Program-made: the position numbers and the translations under genes
The notes under the pieces: model-generated
Seen by the model: only the letters and a program-made list of their open reading frames with translations
Databases searched by the model: none
Told to the model about the DNA's origin: nothing
Shown here: in pieces, positions 25,931 to 35,497 of the stretch
Position numbering within the stretch: the stretch's first letter is position 1
How the letters are laid out: the number at the start of each line of letters is the position of its first letter
Assembly: GCA_937907395.1 (NCBI GenBank)
Contig: CALCII010000012.1
Coordinates: 124,001 to 188,000, forward strand
Reading direction: 5' to 3'
Source of the DNA: an uncultured Chitinophagaceae bacterium
Lineage (GTDB): Bacteria > Bacteroidota > Bacteroidia > Chitinophagales > Chitinophagaceae
Length of the DNA: 64,000 bases

Positions 25931-26398
25931 ATGAAGAAACCACTTGTGTTAGGTTTTGCAGTTCTTTTCAGTTTATCCTTACACGCCCAAAAGAAATCGA
26001 ATGATGGCGCTTCGTACCAGAATGCCATTGGTGTGAAAGTATTTGATGGCGGTGGTGTAACGTTCAAACACTTTTTTAATGAGAAAAATGCCGGGGAACT
26101 GGTTGGTTATTTCTGGCGTAATGGTACCCGCATCACCGGTTTATATGAAATCCATAATAATATTTCCGGTGTGGATGGTTTGAAATGGTATATCGGACCG
26201 GGTGCTCATGTTGGTATTTACAAAACCGGTTACGGCGACGGTACTTACTTTGGCGTTGACGGTGTGTTGGGACTTGATTATAAATTCAAGAGCGCACCCA
26301 TCAATCTTTCTGCCGACTGGCAACCCTCTTATGAATTTGGCGACAACAGAGGTTTTTACGGCAACTGGGGTGGCTTAGCAATAAGATTTACCTTTTGA
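25931..26398 (+). CDS. Small secreted beta-rich protein
   Basis: A 155-residue protein with signal peptide (MKKPLVLGFAVLFSLSLHAQ). The rest is glycine- and aromatic-rich with alternating strands (KWYIGPGAHVGIYKTGYGDG, VLGLDYKFKSAPINLSADW) and ends in F (AIRFTF), typical of a small eight-strand outer-membrane barrel. No family is firmly recognised. It converges with the metal-efflux operon across a shared terminator. Confidence 0.75.
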   Translation: MKKPLVLGFAVLFSLSLHAQKKSNDGASYQNAIGVKVFDGGGVTFKHFFNEKNAGELVGYFWRNGTRITGLYEIHNNISGVDGLKWYIGPGAHVGIYKTGYGDGTYFGVDGVLGLDYKFKSAPINLSADWQPSYEFGDNRGFYGNWGGLAIRFTF

Positions 26399-26482
26399 CC
26401 GTTCTTCTGTTGTGAAGGGTGTTCGCCCGGAATATCGGGAACAACTGTTACACCGTTCATTTGGTTTTTGAAGTTTAGTTTG

Positions 26483-26515
26483 AAAAAAGACCCCGTGTTT
26501 TATCCGGGGTCTTTT
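26483..26515. terminator. Bidirectional terminator
   Basis: AAAAGACCCCG and CGGGGTCTTTT form a strong stem with A/T flanks on both sides, between convergent genes. It should stop transcription from either direction. Confidence 0.85.
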
Positions 26516-26536
26516 AATTTCATTTCTTCTACCTAT

Positions 26537-27679
26537 TTATTCTTCCTCTGCACTATTCTTCAGTTTCATCAGCAATGTGTAGGCATTCTTAGTAACAATT
26601 TGTAATCCGTCTATGGATTTGTTGCCAGGCAGTGTAATGGCAGTATACCCATCGGCACTTCCACCAGGCAACACTTCTGTCATTTCAAACTGGTTGTTTC
26701 CTTTGGCTACAAAAACATAAAATTTACTTTGCCAGCGAACAATGGCATCGTCGGGAACTGCTTTTGCTTCTTTATTTTTCACTTCAATAATGGCATTCAT
26801 ATACATACCCGGTAATAACTTTTTATCATAATCTTCAAAATGGCAGTGCACCGAAACAGCCCGGTCTTCATTTACATTCCGGCTGATTAAGAAAATATGT
26901 GCCAGGTGCTTTTCATCTGGTTTATTATTGCTGTATGCAATCACCTTTTGTTCGATTCCTAACAATGCTGCATCTTTTTCAAAAACGGTCAGGTTTAGAT
27001 GAATATCGGAAGGATCGACCAACTCAAACAACACATCTGTAGGGCTTACATATTTTCCAATATTTACATTCACTTTACTTACAAAACCGTGAATGGGAGA
27101 ATACACATTGATGCTGCGGGTGATATTGTTTTCACTAAGCTTAGCAGGATTGATATTAATCAACGCCAACTTTTGTTCCAATGCCTTCACTAAAATCTTC
27201 TGGCTTTCATACTCTGTTTTTGCCATTTGCAAGTTCTTTTCACTAACCGCCTGGGACGTACTCAGTTCTTTCTGGCGATTGTAATCAGCTTCTGCATAGG
27301 CCAGTTTTGATTTTGCCATCAGGTAATCCTGCTGCAATTGTATAAACTGAGGGTCTTCCAACACTGCCAACACTTCACCTTTATTTACCTCCAACCCGGG
27401 CAACAGTTTGGTTGATTTTAAATAACCGCCCAATGGAAAACTTACCGATACCATACTCTGCGGCGGCACATCCACCATACCATTTACCTGTAAGCGGCTG
27501 TTAATGGATTTTATTTCCACAACAGAGACCTGCAATGCCGCTTTTTCCAGTTGTTGTGGTGTTAACGTAACAACTGTTGTTTCTTCTTCTTTCTTATTTG
27601 CTGTTGTTTCCTTGGGTTTATCCTTGCAAGAAAAAAGAAAAGTTGCAAGTGAAAAAAGGAAGAGAAATATTTTTTTCAT
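26537..27679 (-). CDS. Lipoprotein adaptor of a heavy-metal RND efflux pump (CzcB/CusB-like)
   Basis: A 380-residue membrane-fusion protein. The start at ATG 27679 gives a lipoprotein signal, MKKIFLFLFSLATFLFSC, with lipobox cysteine 18; the longer frame to 27799 adds 40 residues that read into the upstream gene. It contains two lipoyl halves (KGEVLAVLEDPQFIQLQQDY and YSPIHGFVSKVNVNIGKYV), a helical hairpin and a beta-barrel domain. It links the inner-membrane pump to the outer-membrane channel. It starts 17 bp after the pump gene, as the last gene of the operon. Confidence 0.88.
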   Translation of the reverse strand: MKKIFLFLFSLATFLFSCKDKPKETTANKKEEETTVVTLTPQQLEKAALQVSVVEIKSINSRLQVNGMVDVPPQSMVSVSFPLGGYLKSTKLLPGLEVNKGEVLAVLEDPQFIQLQQDYLMAKSKLAYAEADYNRQKELSTSQAVSEKNLQMAKTEYESQKILVKALEQKLALININPAKLSENNITRSINVYSPIHGFVSKVNVNIGKYVSPTDVLFELVDPSDIHLNLTVFEKDAALLGIEQKVIAYSNNKPDEKHLAHIFLISRNVNEDRAVSVHCHFEDYDKKLLPGMYMNAIIEVKNKEAKAVPDDAIVRWQSKFYVFVAKGNNQFEMTEVLPGGSADGYTAITLPGNKSIDGLQIVTKNAYTLLMKLKNSAEEE

Positions 27680-27696
27680 TTTAATCTGATTAAATG

Positions 27697-30600
27697 TTAT
27701 TGTAAGCTTTCCAGTTGAAAAGCAGTTGTGTTCAATTGCTGTAATGCATCGAGATACTGTAATCTGGTCTGTAATGTTTGAGTGATAATCATTGTCCACT
27801 CCAGGTAATTGATTTCCCCTTTTTTCAATTGTTCATCAGCAGTAACCACCACACCATCGGCCGATTGAATTAATACCGATTCATAATTCTTTACCACCTG
27901 CAGGTTTTTATGATGTTCATTCTGCAACTTTTGTTTTGCCAGCAGCAGCTGCTGTACTGCAATGGTGCGAAGCAATTCCTGCTGTTGCACATCAATACCC
28001 GCTGCTTTGATCCGGTTTTGCACCGGCTTACGAAACAAAGGAAGATTCATACCCACACTGGCCGCAGAAAACCGTTTACTTCCGTTGAAGTACTGTTCCT
28101 CATTATTTATCTTTTGAAAACCAATTATAGAGATGTTGTTATAACCAACAGTGAAAGTTGGATGGAGCTTACTTTTCTCTACCTGTATCATTTGTCTGGC
28201 TAATGAGACTTGCCGGTTGTGGTATTCAATCAACGGATGTGTTTCTGTTGTTCCGTTTCTTTCATGAGCTTCATAACGGACATTTATTTCGGATGGTTCA
28301 GGAAGAAAATTAACATTGAGCAATTGCTGCAATTCCTGCTGAATAGTTTGATATTCTTTCTGAATCTGCAATTGCTGATTCCGCACCTGAAGCTGCTGAC
28401 TGATTGCTGTATTCTTCTCCAGCAAATTGGATTCGCCGGCTTTTAACCTTTGTTCGGCTCTGTGTAAAAAGCCGGTATACACGCTATCTGCCCACAGCAA
28501 CCATTTCATTTTTTCTTTCAGAATGAGTAAAGAATAATAGCGCTGTTTCACGTTGAAAGCCAGTTCCCGTTTCCGCACTTGTTCATCGGCTGCACTAACG
28601 GTTGATTGTAAACGAAAGTATTCCTTCTGGCTTTTATAAGTACCGGGTGCTGCAAATGTTTGTGAAACACCAATCCAGTTATCATTGTAGATGCTATTCA
28701 TCTGTCCATACTGGCCTGTTATGGTTGTAGGGTGAAGCTCTGCGCCGTTTTGTGATAATTGGCTGTAGTACTTTGTATGCAAGCCGGCCGACTTGAGATA
28801 AAGATTGTTCTTTAATGCAGTATCAAGCGCCTGTTGCAAACTCATGGTTTGTTGTGCATGAACCGAACCAACAGATAACAAACAAAGCAACAGAATGACA
28901 GCCGTACCATTTTTCATTTTTTTCTTTTTATATCCTTTTTCAAAAAGAATGTACAAGACTGGCAATACAAACAACGTAAGTATGGTGGAAGTTACCAGTC
29001 CACCAATCACAACCGTAGCTAAAGGACGTTGCACTTCGGCTCCAGCACCATGGCTCAACGCCATAGGCAAAAAGCCAAGTGATGCCACAGCTGCCGTCAT
29101 CAACACCGGCCGCAGCCTGATCTTGGTGCCCTGCAGTACAATGCGCCGTGTATCTGTCCATCCTTCATTCTTCAGCCGAATGAATTCTGCAATCAATACA
29201 ATACCATTTAACACAGCTACACCAAACAAAGCAATGAAACCAACTCCTGCTGATATACTGAATGGCATTCCCCTGCTCCACAATGAGAACACACCACCAA
29301 TAGCCGATAAAGGAATGGCAGAATAAATTAATAAACCATATTTAAGTGAACTGAATGCAAAATACAACATGAGTAAAATGAGCAAGAGTGCTACCGGAAC
29401 TGCAATAGCAAGACGCATTTTTGCTTCTTCCAGGTTTTTAAATGCACCTCCATAAGTGACATAATAACCAGCCGGAAAACGAATCTGCTGGTCTACTTTC
29501 TCCTGCAGTTCGTTTACAATTGACTGTACATCTCTTCCTCTGACATTAAAACCAACCACAATGCGCCTGCGTGCTTCTTCACGTTGAATCTGGTTGGGCC
29601 CTTCCCGTTCTTCAATTGTAGCAACCTGGTACAATGGAATTTGTGTTCCATTGGGAACAGGAATCAACAGATTCTTTACATCTTCAATATTCCTTCTTGA
29701 ATCGCCTGCTAAACGAACCACCAGGTCGAAACGCTTTTCACCTTCAAATACAGTACCGGTGCTTTGTCCGGCAAATGCGGTATTAATTACATGATTCACA
29801 TCACTAACAGAAAGGCCATATTGAGCAATGGCAGGTCGGTTAAATTCAATTAATATCTGCGGCATACCGTTCACTGCTTCTACGTACAGATCTTTTGCAC
29901 CTTCCACATTGCGGATAATATCACCCAGCTTTGCAGCATAGATGGCCAATGAATCAAGATCATCGCCAAATATTTTACAAACCACATCCTGACGTGCACC
30001 CGTCATCAATTCATTAAAACGCATTTGTACCGGAAACTGAAACCCAGACGTAACACCGGGGATCTGGTTGAGTTCGGCGCCCATCTTTTCTGCTAATTCA
30101 TCAAAAGTTTTAGCTGAAGTCCATTCTTTTTTATCTTTCAGAATCACCATCATATCACTGGCTTCAATGGGCATGGGATCTGTTGGAATTTCTCCGCTCC
30201 CGATTTTTGTTACCACCTTTTCTACTTCCGGAAATTTCTGCAATAACACATGCGCTGTTTGTTGTGTGGCATTGATCGTGGTGTTTAAATTACTACCCGT
30301 AAGCACCCGTGTATCCACGGCAAAATCACCTTCCTCCAGTTTGGGAATAAACTCACCACCCAATGTGGTTAAAATCAAAACAGAGGCAGTGAATAATACA
30401 ATTGCAGCTGTAACAACAGATTTTGGAAACAGTACCACTTTTTCCAGCAAGTGTTGGTAGAATCGTTCCAGCGTGTTCATCATTTTATCTGTGATGGTAG
30501 GCTTATGCGATATCTTCTTACTTAAGAACAGTGCACTCATCATAGGAACATAGGTAAGCGACAAAATGAAAGCACCAAGAATGGCAAAGGAAACGGTTTG

Positions 30601-32043
30601 CGCCATAGGTTTAAACATCTTTCCTTCGATTCCTTCGAGTGATAAGATAGGCAGGTATACAATGAGAATAATGATTTGACCAAACACGGCAGAGTTCATC
30701 ATTTTTGAAGCGGACTCTTTCACTTCGCCATCCATTTCCTGCTGCGACAGCCGGTTGATATTGGTAAAATGTTTCGAGTGTGTTAACCGGTGCATGACCG
30801 TTTCCACAATGATCACAGCACCATCTACAATCAAACCAAAATCGAGTGCCCCCAAACTCATCAGATTACCACTCACACCAAACAGGTTCATCATACTGAT
30901 GGCAAATAACATAGACAATGGAATCACCGATGCCACTACAAAACCAGCTCGGAAGTTTCCCAAAAACAATACAAGCACAAATACAACAATCAATGCGCCT
31001 TCCAGTAAGTTCTTTTCAACTGTATGAATGGCGTTATTCACCATCTTAGTACGGTCCAGGAAAGGCTCTATCACCACACCTTCCGGTAATGTTTTTTGTA
31101 TTTGTGCAATGCGTTCCTTTACACGTTTGATTACCGCACTGGAATTTGCACCCTTTAACATCATCACTACCGCACCAGCCACTTCACCCTGGTCGTTATA
31201 ACACATGGCGCCATAACGTATAGCGCTGCCAATGCGTACTTCAGCTACATTACGCACCAATACGGGAACACCATTTACTGTTTGCTTCACTACAATATTC
31301 TCGATGTCTTCCATATTTTTCACGAGACCTTCACTTCGTATATACAGCACCGTTGGACCCTTTTCAATATAAGATCCGCCTGTATTCTGATTGCTCTTTT
31401 CAATGGCACTGAACACATCTGAAATAGTAATATTATAAGCCTTGAGTTCATTAGGCTTTACAGCTATTTCATATTGCTTGAGTAAGCCGCCAAAACTGCT
31501 TACATCGGCCACTCCGGCTGTGCCCAGCAATTGACGGCGAATGATCCAGTCCTGGATCGTTCGCAATTCTCTTGCATCATATTTACCTTCATAACCTTTT
31601 GCGGGGCGTACTACATATTGATAAATTTCACCGAGGCCGGTTGTTACAGGAGCCAATGAAGGAGTACCTGCGCCCGGTGGAATAACTGCCTGCACCTGTT
31701 GCAAACGTTCATTGATTTGCTGACGTGCCCAGTACACATCTGTTTTATCGGAAAACACAATAGTCACCAGCGATAATCCGAATCGTGAAAAACTCCTGAT
31801 TTCTATTAACCCGGGAATATTACTACAGGCTTGTTCAATAGGAAACGTAATCAGCCGCTCCACATCGGGTGCGCCAAGAGCCGGTGTTACAGTGATCACC
31901 TGTACCTGGTTATTCGTAATATCAGGAACAGCATCGATGGGCAGTTTGGTGGCATTGTATACACCCCATCCCGTCCAGAACAACATCAGAATTATAATGA
32001 TGAGTTTATTCCTGATTGAAAAATGAATGATTTGATTCAACAT
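27697..32043 (-). CDS. CzcA-like heavy-metal RND pump fused to a TolC-like domain
   Basis: A 1448-residue fusion. Residues 1-1042 form a complete HME-RND pump with 12 helices and two large periplasmic loops. Helix 4 carries the charged signature DFGLIVDGAVIIVE, as in CzcA/CnrA-type divalent-cation pumps rather than Cu/Ag-type CusA. From M1043 a signal-peptide-like segment (KNGTAVILLLCLLSVGSVHAQ, split about cleavage) leads into about 400 residues of outer-membrane-factor helices (TMSLQQALDTALKNNLYLKS). The frame is continuous with no stop. Such fusions occur in other Bacteroidota. Likely exports Co/Zn/Cd/Ni-type cations; the metal is not proven. Confidence 0.9.
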   Translation of the reverse strand: MLNQIIHFSIRNKLIIIILMLFWTGWGVYNATKLPIDAVPDITNNQVQVITVTPALGAPDVERLITFPIEQACSNIPGLIEIRSFSRFGLSLVTIVFSDKTDVYWARQQINERLQQVQAVIPPGAGTPSLAPVTTGLGEIYQYVVRPAKGYEGKYDARELRTIQDWIIRRQLLGTAGVADVSSFGGLLKQYEIAVKPNELKAYNITISDVFSAIEKSNQNTGGSYIEKGPTVLYIRSEGLVKNMEDIENIVVKQTVNGVPVLVRNVAEVRIGSAIRYGAMCYNDQGEVAGAVVMMLKGANSSAVIKRVKERIAQIQKTLPEGVVIEPFLDRTKMVNNAIHTVEKNLLEGALIVVFVLVLFLGNFRAGFVVASVIPLSMLFAISMMNLFGVSGNLMSLGALDFGLIVDGAVIIVETVMHRLTHSKHFTNINRLSQQEMDGEVKESASKMMNSAVFGQIIILIVYLPILSLEGIEGKMFKPMAQTVSFAILGAFILSLTYVPMMSALFLSKKISHKPTITDKMMNTLERFYQHLLEKVVLFPKSVVTAAIVLFTASVLILTTLGGEFIPKLEEGDFAVDTRVLTGSNLNTTINATQQTAHVLLQKFPEVEKVVTKIGSGEIPTDPMPIEASDMMVILKDKKEWTSAKTFDELAEKMGAELNQIPGVTSGFQFPVQMRFNELMTGARQDVVCKIFGDDLDSLAIYAAKLGDIIRNVEGAKDLYVEAVNGMPQILIEFNRPAIAQYGLSVSDVNHVINTAFAGQSTGTVFEGEKRFDLVVRLAGDSRRNIEDVKNLLIPVPNGTQIPLYQVATIEEREGPNQIQREEARRRIVVGFNVRGRDVQSIVNELQEKVDQQIRFPAGYYVTYGGAFKNLEEAKMRLAIAVPVALLLILLMLYFAFSSLKYGLLIYSAIPLSAIGGVFSLWSRGMPFSISAGVGFIALFGVAVLNGIVLIAEFIRLKNEGWTDTRRIVLQGTKIRLRPVLMTAAVASLGFLPMALSHGAGAEVQRPLATVVIGGLVTSTILTLFVLPVLYILFEKGYKKKKMKNGTAVILLLCLLSVGSVHAQQTMSLQQALDTALKNNLYLKSAGLHTKYYSQLSQNGAELHPTTITGQYGQMNSIYNDNWIGVSQTFAAPGTYKSQKEYFRLQSTVSAADEQVRKRELAFNVKQRYYSLLILKEKMKWLLWADSVYTGFLHRAEQRLKAGESNLLEKNTAISQQLQVRNQQLQIQKEYQTIQQELQQLLNVNFLPEPSEINVRYEAHERNGTTETHPLIEYHNRQVSLARQMIQVEKSKLHPTFTVGYNNISIIGFQKINNEEQYFNGSKRFSAASVGMNLPLFRKPVQNRIKAAGIDVQQQELLRTIAVQQLLLAKQKLQNEHHKNLQVVKNYESVLIQSADGVVVTADEQLKKGEINYLEWTMIITQTLQTRLQYLDALQQLNTTAFQLESLQ

Positions 32044-32123
32044 CTGAATAGAATTAGTTGATTAATACATAAAAAGGCAAGTTCATCTGCAGATGAAATG
32101 CTACATAACAAAATCAGAAAAAA

Positions 32124-32501
32124 TCAACTAACCCGGGGAGGTTGCCAGATGGAGGCCAGGTAATGTGTAGAGAAGTTGCGCTCTTTATATCCCGGAGCTG
32201 CCTTGTAAAAAGCAGCAACAGGTACATCGGGTACCGACTTTTCTCCTACAGGGATAAACACAGCAGCAAATGATGCCAATGTACATTCACCCGTTTTAAA
32301 GGGCAACTGCATATCCCGGTCGTAGTCTGCATCTTTCTGATTTCCGTTCAGGTAATGCAAGCGCAGAAAACTGAGCAAAGAAATGCCGGCATCTTCAGTA
32401 CGATGTTCGGCAAAATGTGCAACTAATGCAGGAAGCTTGAACAATTCATGAACAGGAGTATAGGCTACTGTATATAAACATAACAGCAGTAATACACTCA
32501 T
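32124..32501 (-). CDS. Small conserved protein heading the metal-efflux operon
   Basis: A 125-residue protein with an N-terminal hydrophobic segment (MSVLLLLCLYTVAYTP). The rest includes HELFKLPALVAHFAEHR, LLSFLRLHYLNGNQKDADYD and DMQLPFK. I have seen this pattern in proteins upstream of CzcA/CusA pumps in Bacteroidota; none has a known function to my knowledge. Four histidines and the acidic DADYDRD stretch could bind metal, which is a guess. I start at ATG 32501 because the promoter box at 32524-32531 would start RNA near 32517, excluding the upstream GTG at 32519. It lies 80 bp upstream of the pump gene. Confidence 0.7.
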   Translation of the reverse strand: MSVLLLLCLYTVAYTPVHELFKLPALVAHFAEHRTEDAGISLLSFLRLHYLNGNQKDADYDRDMQLPFKTGECTLASFAAVFIPVGEKSVPDVPVAAFYKAAPGYKERNFSTHYLASIWQPPRVS

Positions 32502-32523
32502 ATTTCTGATTGGCTTCACAACT

Positions 32524-32531
32524 CAAAGATA
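32524..32531 (-). promoter_or_regulatory. -7 box of the metal-efflux operon
   Basis: On the minus strand this reads TATCTTTG, a full match to TAnnTTTG, about 23 bp before the ATG at 32501. No metal-regulator operator was recognised around it. Confidence 0.5.
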
Positions 32532-32767
32532 AAACTTGTATTTTGCTTTTCCCCTTTTTTACATCAATGGTAACCGAAAAGAAACCACTAAAATCGCAAC
32601 AGGGTTGCTATTGGGATGAGTTTACTGTGATAAGTGAGTTTTATCACAAACAAAACCCGCTTGGCCTAACCGATATATACTTTTTCATGTTTTTTTCCGT
32701 TAGAAACTATCTTCGCATAAAATTTGCAGCCAGGTATCCTGAAATTGAATATTGAAAAACCAAACAA

Positions 32768-33613
32768 ATGAAAAAACTGATTTCACTCTTCCTGTTCACC
32801 CCTCTTTTTATACAAGCGCAGAACCTTCATGTGTCTCTCCGTTACGGCTTTTCCAATTACCAGGGAGATTTACAAGAGCGCCGGTTAACATTTAACCAGG
32901 CAAAAACGGTTGGCAGCCTTGGTGTTCGATATGATCTAAGTGAGCATTTTATTGCCCGTAGCTTTCTTAGCCTGGGGAAGTTGCAAGCAGCCGATGCCAA
33001 GAACAAAAGCACTACACTTCAACAACGCAACCTGAGCTTTGGCTCCAATTTGTTTGAATGGGAGTTTGGCGTTCAATACAATTTTTTCAGCTTAAACGAT
33101 AAGTGGTGGACACCATATGTATTTGCTGGCGGAGCTTTATTTCATTATAAGCCATGGACTCTTAACAACAGTGGTAATAAAGTATTTCTGCAACCATTAA
33201 ATACCGAAGGACAAGGTTTTGTAGCCGGACAAAAAACATACAGTCTCACGCAATTGGCCATTCCGTTTGGAGTGGGCGCAGAATATGCATTGAACGAAGA
33301 CATGAAAGTAGGGTTGGAATTAGGCTACCGTAAAACATTTACAGATTATATTGATGATGTGAGCACTATTTATGTGGATCCATCTGTACTGCTGGCAAAC
33401 AGAGGACCAGAAGCCGTTGCATTGGCATACAGAGGACCGGGGGCTTATCCCACTCCCGGATCATTAAGAGGCAGTGCTAAAAACAAAGATGCCTATTATT
33501 TTGTGCAATTAACCTTCACCATTCGCCCGTTTGTAGATTGGTACAAACGCACATCGGGGGTAGCCAGCTTTAAAAAGGATAAGCGATTGGGTTGTCCTTC
33601 ACAACGATTCTAA
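32768..33613 (+). CDS. Outer-membrane beta-barrel protein (DUF6089-like)
   Basis: A 281-residue protein with signal peptide (MKKLISLFLFTPLFIQAQ). N-terminal LHVSLRYGFSNYQGDLQERR and later YVFAGGALFHYKP and LGLELGYRKTFTDYIDD parallel the protein at 11001-11753, so the two are distant paralogues. Residues 195-240 form a longer loop (YRGPGAYPTPGSLRG) absent from the other. Role unknown. Its stop overlaps that of the convergent carotenoid operon by 4 bp. A TATCTTCG box at 32708-32715 may be its promoter. Confidence 0.78.
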   Translation: MKKLISLFLFTPLFIQAQNLHVSLRYGFSNYQGDLQERRLTFNQAKTVGSLGVRYDLSEHFIARSFLSLGKLQAADAKNKSTTLQQRNLSFGSNLFEWEFGVQYNFFSLNDKWWTPYVFAGGALFHYKPWTLNNSGNKVFLQPLNTEGQGFVAGQKTYSLTQLAIPFGVGAEYALNEDMKVGLELGYRKTFTDYIDDVSTIYVDPSVLLANRGPEAVALAYRGPGAYPTPGSLRGSAKNKDAYYFVQLTFTIRPFVDWYKRTSGVASFKKDKRLGCPSQRF

Positions 33614-34317
33614 CGAGTCTTTAATTTTTCATAGATCGTTACATTCATCAGAATGAGCAGCATTCCGTAAAACAAATCTTCAAAGGGAATATTGTGCATG
33701 GGCCATGGCAGAAAGCTGAACAAACGGATGCCCAGGTTTTCTGCATCATTATACATAACAACAGGTATCGCAGTTAAAAAACCGTTTACAATTAAAAAAG
33801 GAACAATAATTACCAGGTAAGACACAAGGAATGACAGTGCATCAAATGAACTGAAGAAACGACGAAACAAAAAGACAACCGCTATAAAAGCACCGTTCAA
33901 AATAAATGTATAAGCAGTATAAGCCCTGGCAGAGAAAAACAAACCCAGCAACAGTAACAGGAACCCCAGCAGAAATAAAATCAACTCGGCTGTTCTTGAT
34001 TGTTGCAAGCGTGGAAAATAAATCCTTATACATTCATAAATAAAAACACAACAGTAAGGTACGGTGAAAAAGAACAATACTTCTTCTAATGGCAGATGCC
34101 CCAGCTTCACACCAATTGTATGTGCTTCGCTGAAACTCCATACACCAATCTGTGTAAAATACTCATCCCATATAAGAAATAAAACAGCAGGGAGAAGCAT
34201 AGCAGGAAAGAGAACCCTCCACTTCTTATAGAACGCCACTTTCTTATCAAAACTCAACAAAAGCGGACCGGCAAGAGAAGCCGCATGAATCAGCAGGTAA
34301 GTATATTGTGTATTCAA
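33610..34317 (-). CDS. crtY: Lycopene cyclase, fused CrtYc/CrtYd type
   Basis: A 235-residue membrane protein built from two lycopene-cyclase domains. Each has the helix motif with Glu/Asp: LPLEEVLFFFTVPYCC near residue 75 and NIPFEDLFYGMLLILMN near 210. The fused form is common in Bacteroidota and unrelated to the FAD-type CrtY. It closes one end of lycopene to a beta-ionone ring. Start is TTG, at the family N-terminus YTYLLIHAASLAGPLLLSFD. It is the last gene of the carotenoid operon and starts 6 bp after crtZ. Confidence 0.88.
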   Translation of the reverse strand: MNTQYTYLLIHAASLAGPLLLSFDKKVAFYKKWRVLFPAMLLPAVLFLIWDEYFTQIGVWSFSEAHTIGVKLGHLPLEEVLFFFTVPYCCVFIYECIRIYFPRLQQSRTAELILFLLGFLLLLLGLFFSARAYTAYTFILNGAFIAVVFLFRRFFSSFDALSFLVSYLVIIVPFLIVNGFLTAIPVVMYNDAENLGIRLFSFLPWPMHNIPFEDLFYGMLLILMNVTIYEKLKTR

Positions 34318-34323
34318 TGATTC

Positions 34324-34800
34324 TTATTTGATATTGGGGTTTAGTTCTTTCTCTTTTCGAACTTTTTCCCAGTATTTTTTTGCAACATACAACATTCCAA
34401 AACTTTCACCATGTTCCTTGTTGATATGTTTGTGGTGCATTTTATGTGCCCACCGGATAGCACGTACATAGGTACTGTTCCAACGGGTAAAAATTTTAAA
34501 CCGCTGATGAATGATGATATCATGCACAAGGAAGTAGGCAAAGCCATACATTGCAATACCGGCGCCAATACTCACCACCCAAAACACCTGGTTCATTAAA
34601 CCCAGCATAATACAGAGCCAGCTGGGAATAGCAAAAATGAGAAAGAAGGCATCATTCTTTTCAAACACATGCCCTTTAGGCTGATGATGATCTTCATGCA
34701 GGTACCATAAAAAACCATGCATCACATATTTGTGTGTGAGCCATGTAACACCTTCCATCAGGAAAAACACCAGGAATGCCAGCAGAATATAGATTATCAT
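34324..34800 (-). CDS. crtZ: Beta-carotene hydroxylase CrtZ
   Basis: A 158-residue di-iron membrane hydroxylase of the fatty-acid hydroxylase superfamily. The histidine clusters HKYVMH, HEDHH, HDIIIHQRF and HKMHHKH are complete. It adds a 3-hydroxyl to the ionone ring. Length matches CrtZ (about 160). It starts 1 bp after cruF in the same operon. Confidence 0.92.
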   Translation of the reverse strand: MIIYILLAFLVFFLMEGVTWLTHKYVMHGFLWYLHEDHHQPKGHVFEKNDAFFLIFAIPSWLCIMLGLMNQVFWVVSIGAGIAMYGFAYFLVHDIIIHQRFKIFTRWNSTYVRAIRWAHKMHHKHINKEHGESFGMLYVAKKYWEKVRKEKELNPNIK

Positions 34801-34801
34801 A

Positions 34802-35497
34802 CTATAGAAATGTTCTTAAGATTAAAAAAAACATCAACTGGATCAATAACAAATGTAATGCGAATTGGTTGTCTTTCCGGAAAGGGAACAACCGGAACAC
34901 TAACAACAGCAAAGCACTCACACCAAACCAGCTCAGGTAATTCAGTGTGGGTATGGTACCGTCGCCCAGCCATTTCCAGTAGCCCAACTGTACTGCCACG
35001 GGTTCCATTACCCAATCAAAAAAGGTAGCCAGCAAAGCACCATCAAGTATAACGGCTACAAAACCTACATTATTTCGTACGGGTTCATCTTCATTCTTTA
35101 GTCTGTTCCAGATGCCATTTAAAACAATCTGTACCGACATTCCGCAGATCACCATCATCATTGCCCAGTTCACACCAATGATCCATGGAACTTTCCGGTA
35201 TTGTACTCCCATGGATGATCCATACTCATAAGAACCAAATAACCATTGATAATTCACACCAATGAATTCTGCAAAAAAGCCTGTTGCAAAAGCAATGAAA
35301 AGAAATAAATAGAACCATCCGTTTTTAGAAGGCTGGCTCCAGATCAATAAGACTACCGACAATAATAAATTCCAGGGGGTGAGTGAAACAAAAAAGGATC
35401 TGTCAAAAAATAAAATACCGGTCAACCCCACCAAATGAAAAAGGATGGCAACTGCGGTAGCAATAACAGCTTTGTTATATGGAACAGTTGTACTCAA
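34802..35497 (-). CDS. cruF: Carotenoid 1',2'-hydratase CruF-like protein
   Basis: A 231-residue protein with about seven membrane helices, of the Carot_biosynth (DUF422) family. Key segments are FAEFIGVNYQWLFGSYEYG, VPWIIGVNWAMM and DGALLATFFDWVMEPVAVQLGYW. CruF hydrates the psi-end of lycopene-type carotenoids to give a 1'-hydroxyl. Its TTG start overlaps the crtD stop (TTGA), so both are coupled, matching successive reactions on the same end of the molecule. An archaeal-type bisanhydrobacterioruberin hydratase is the alternative within this family. Confidence 0.85.
   Translation of the reverse strand: MSTTVPYNKAVIATAVAILFHLVGLTGILFFDRSFFVSLTPWNLLLSVVLLIWSQPSKNGWFYLFLFIAFATGFFAEFIGVNYQWLFGSYEYGSSMGVQYRKVPWIIGVNWAMMMVICGMSVQIVLNGIWNRLKNEDEPVRNNVGFVAVILDGALLATFFDWVMEPVAVQLGYWKWLGDGTIPTLNYLSWFGVSALLLLVFRLFPFRKDNQFALHLLLIQLMFFLILRTFL

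Noticed and set aside
32510..32755. An 81-codon plus-strand frame before the DUF6089-like gene
   Set aside because: It begins inside the opposite gene, covers the metal-operon promoter, and its product has no signal or domain.
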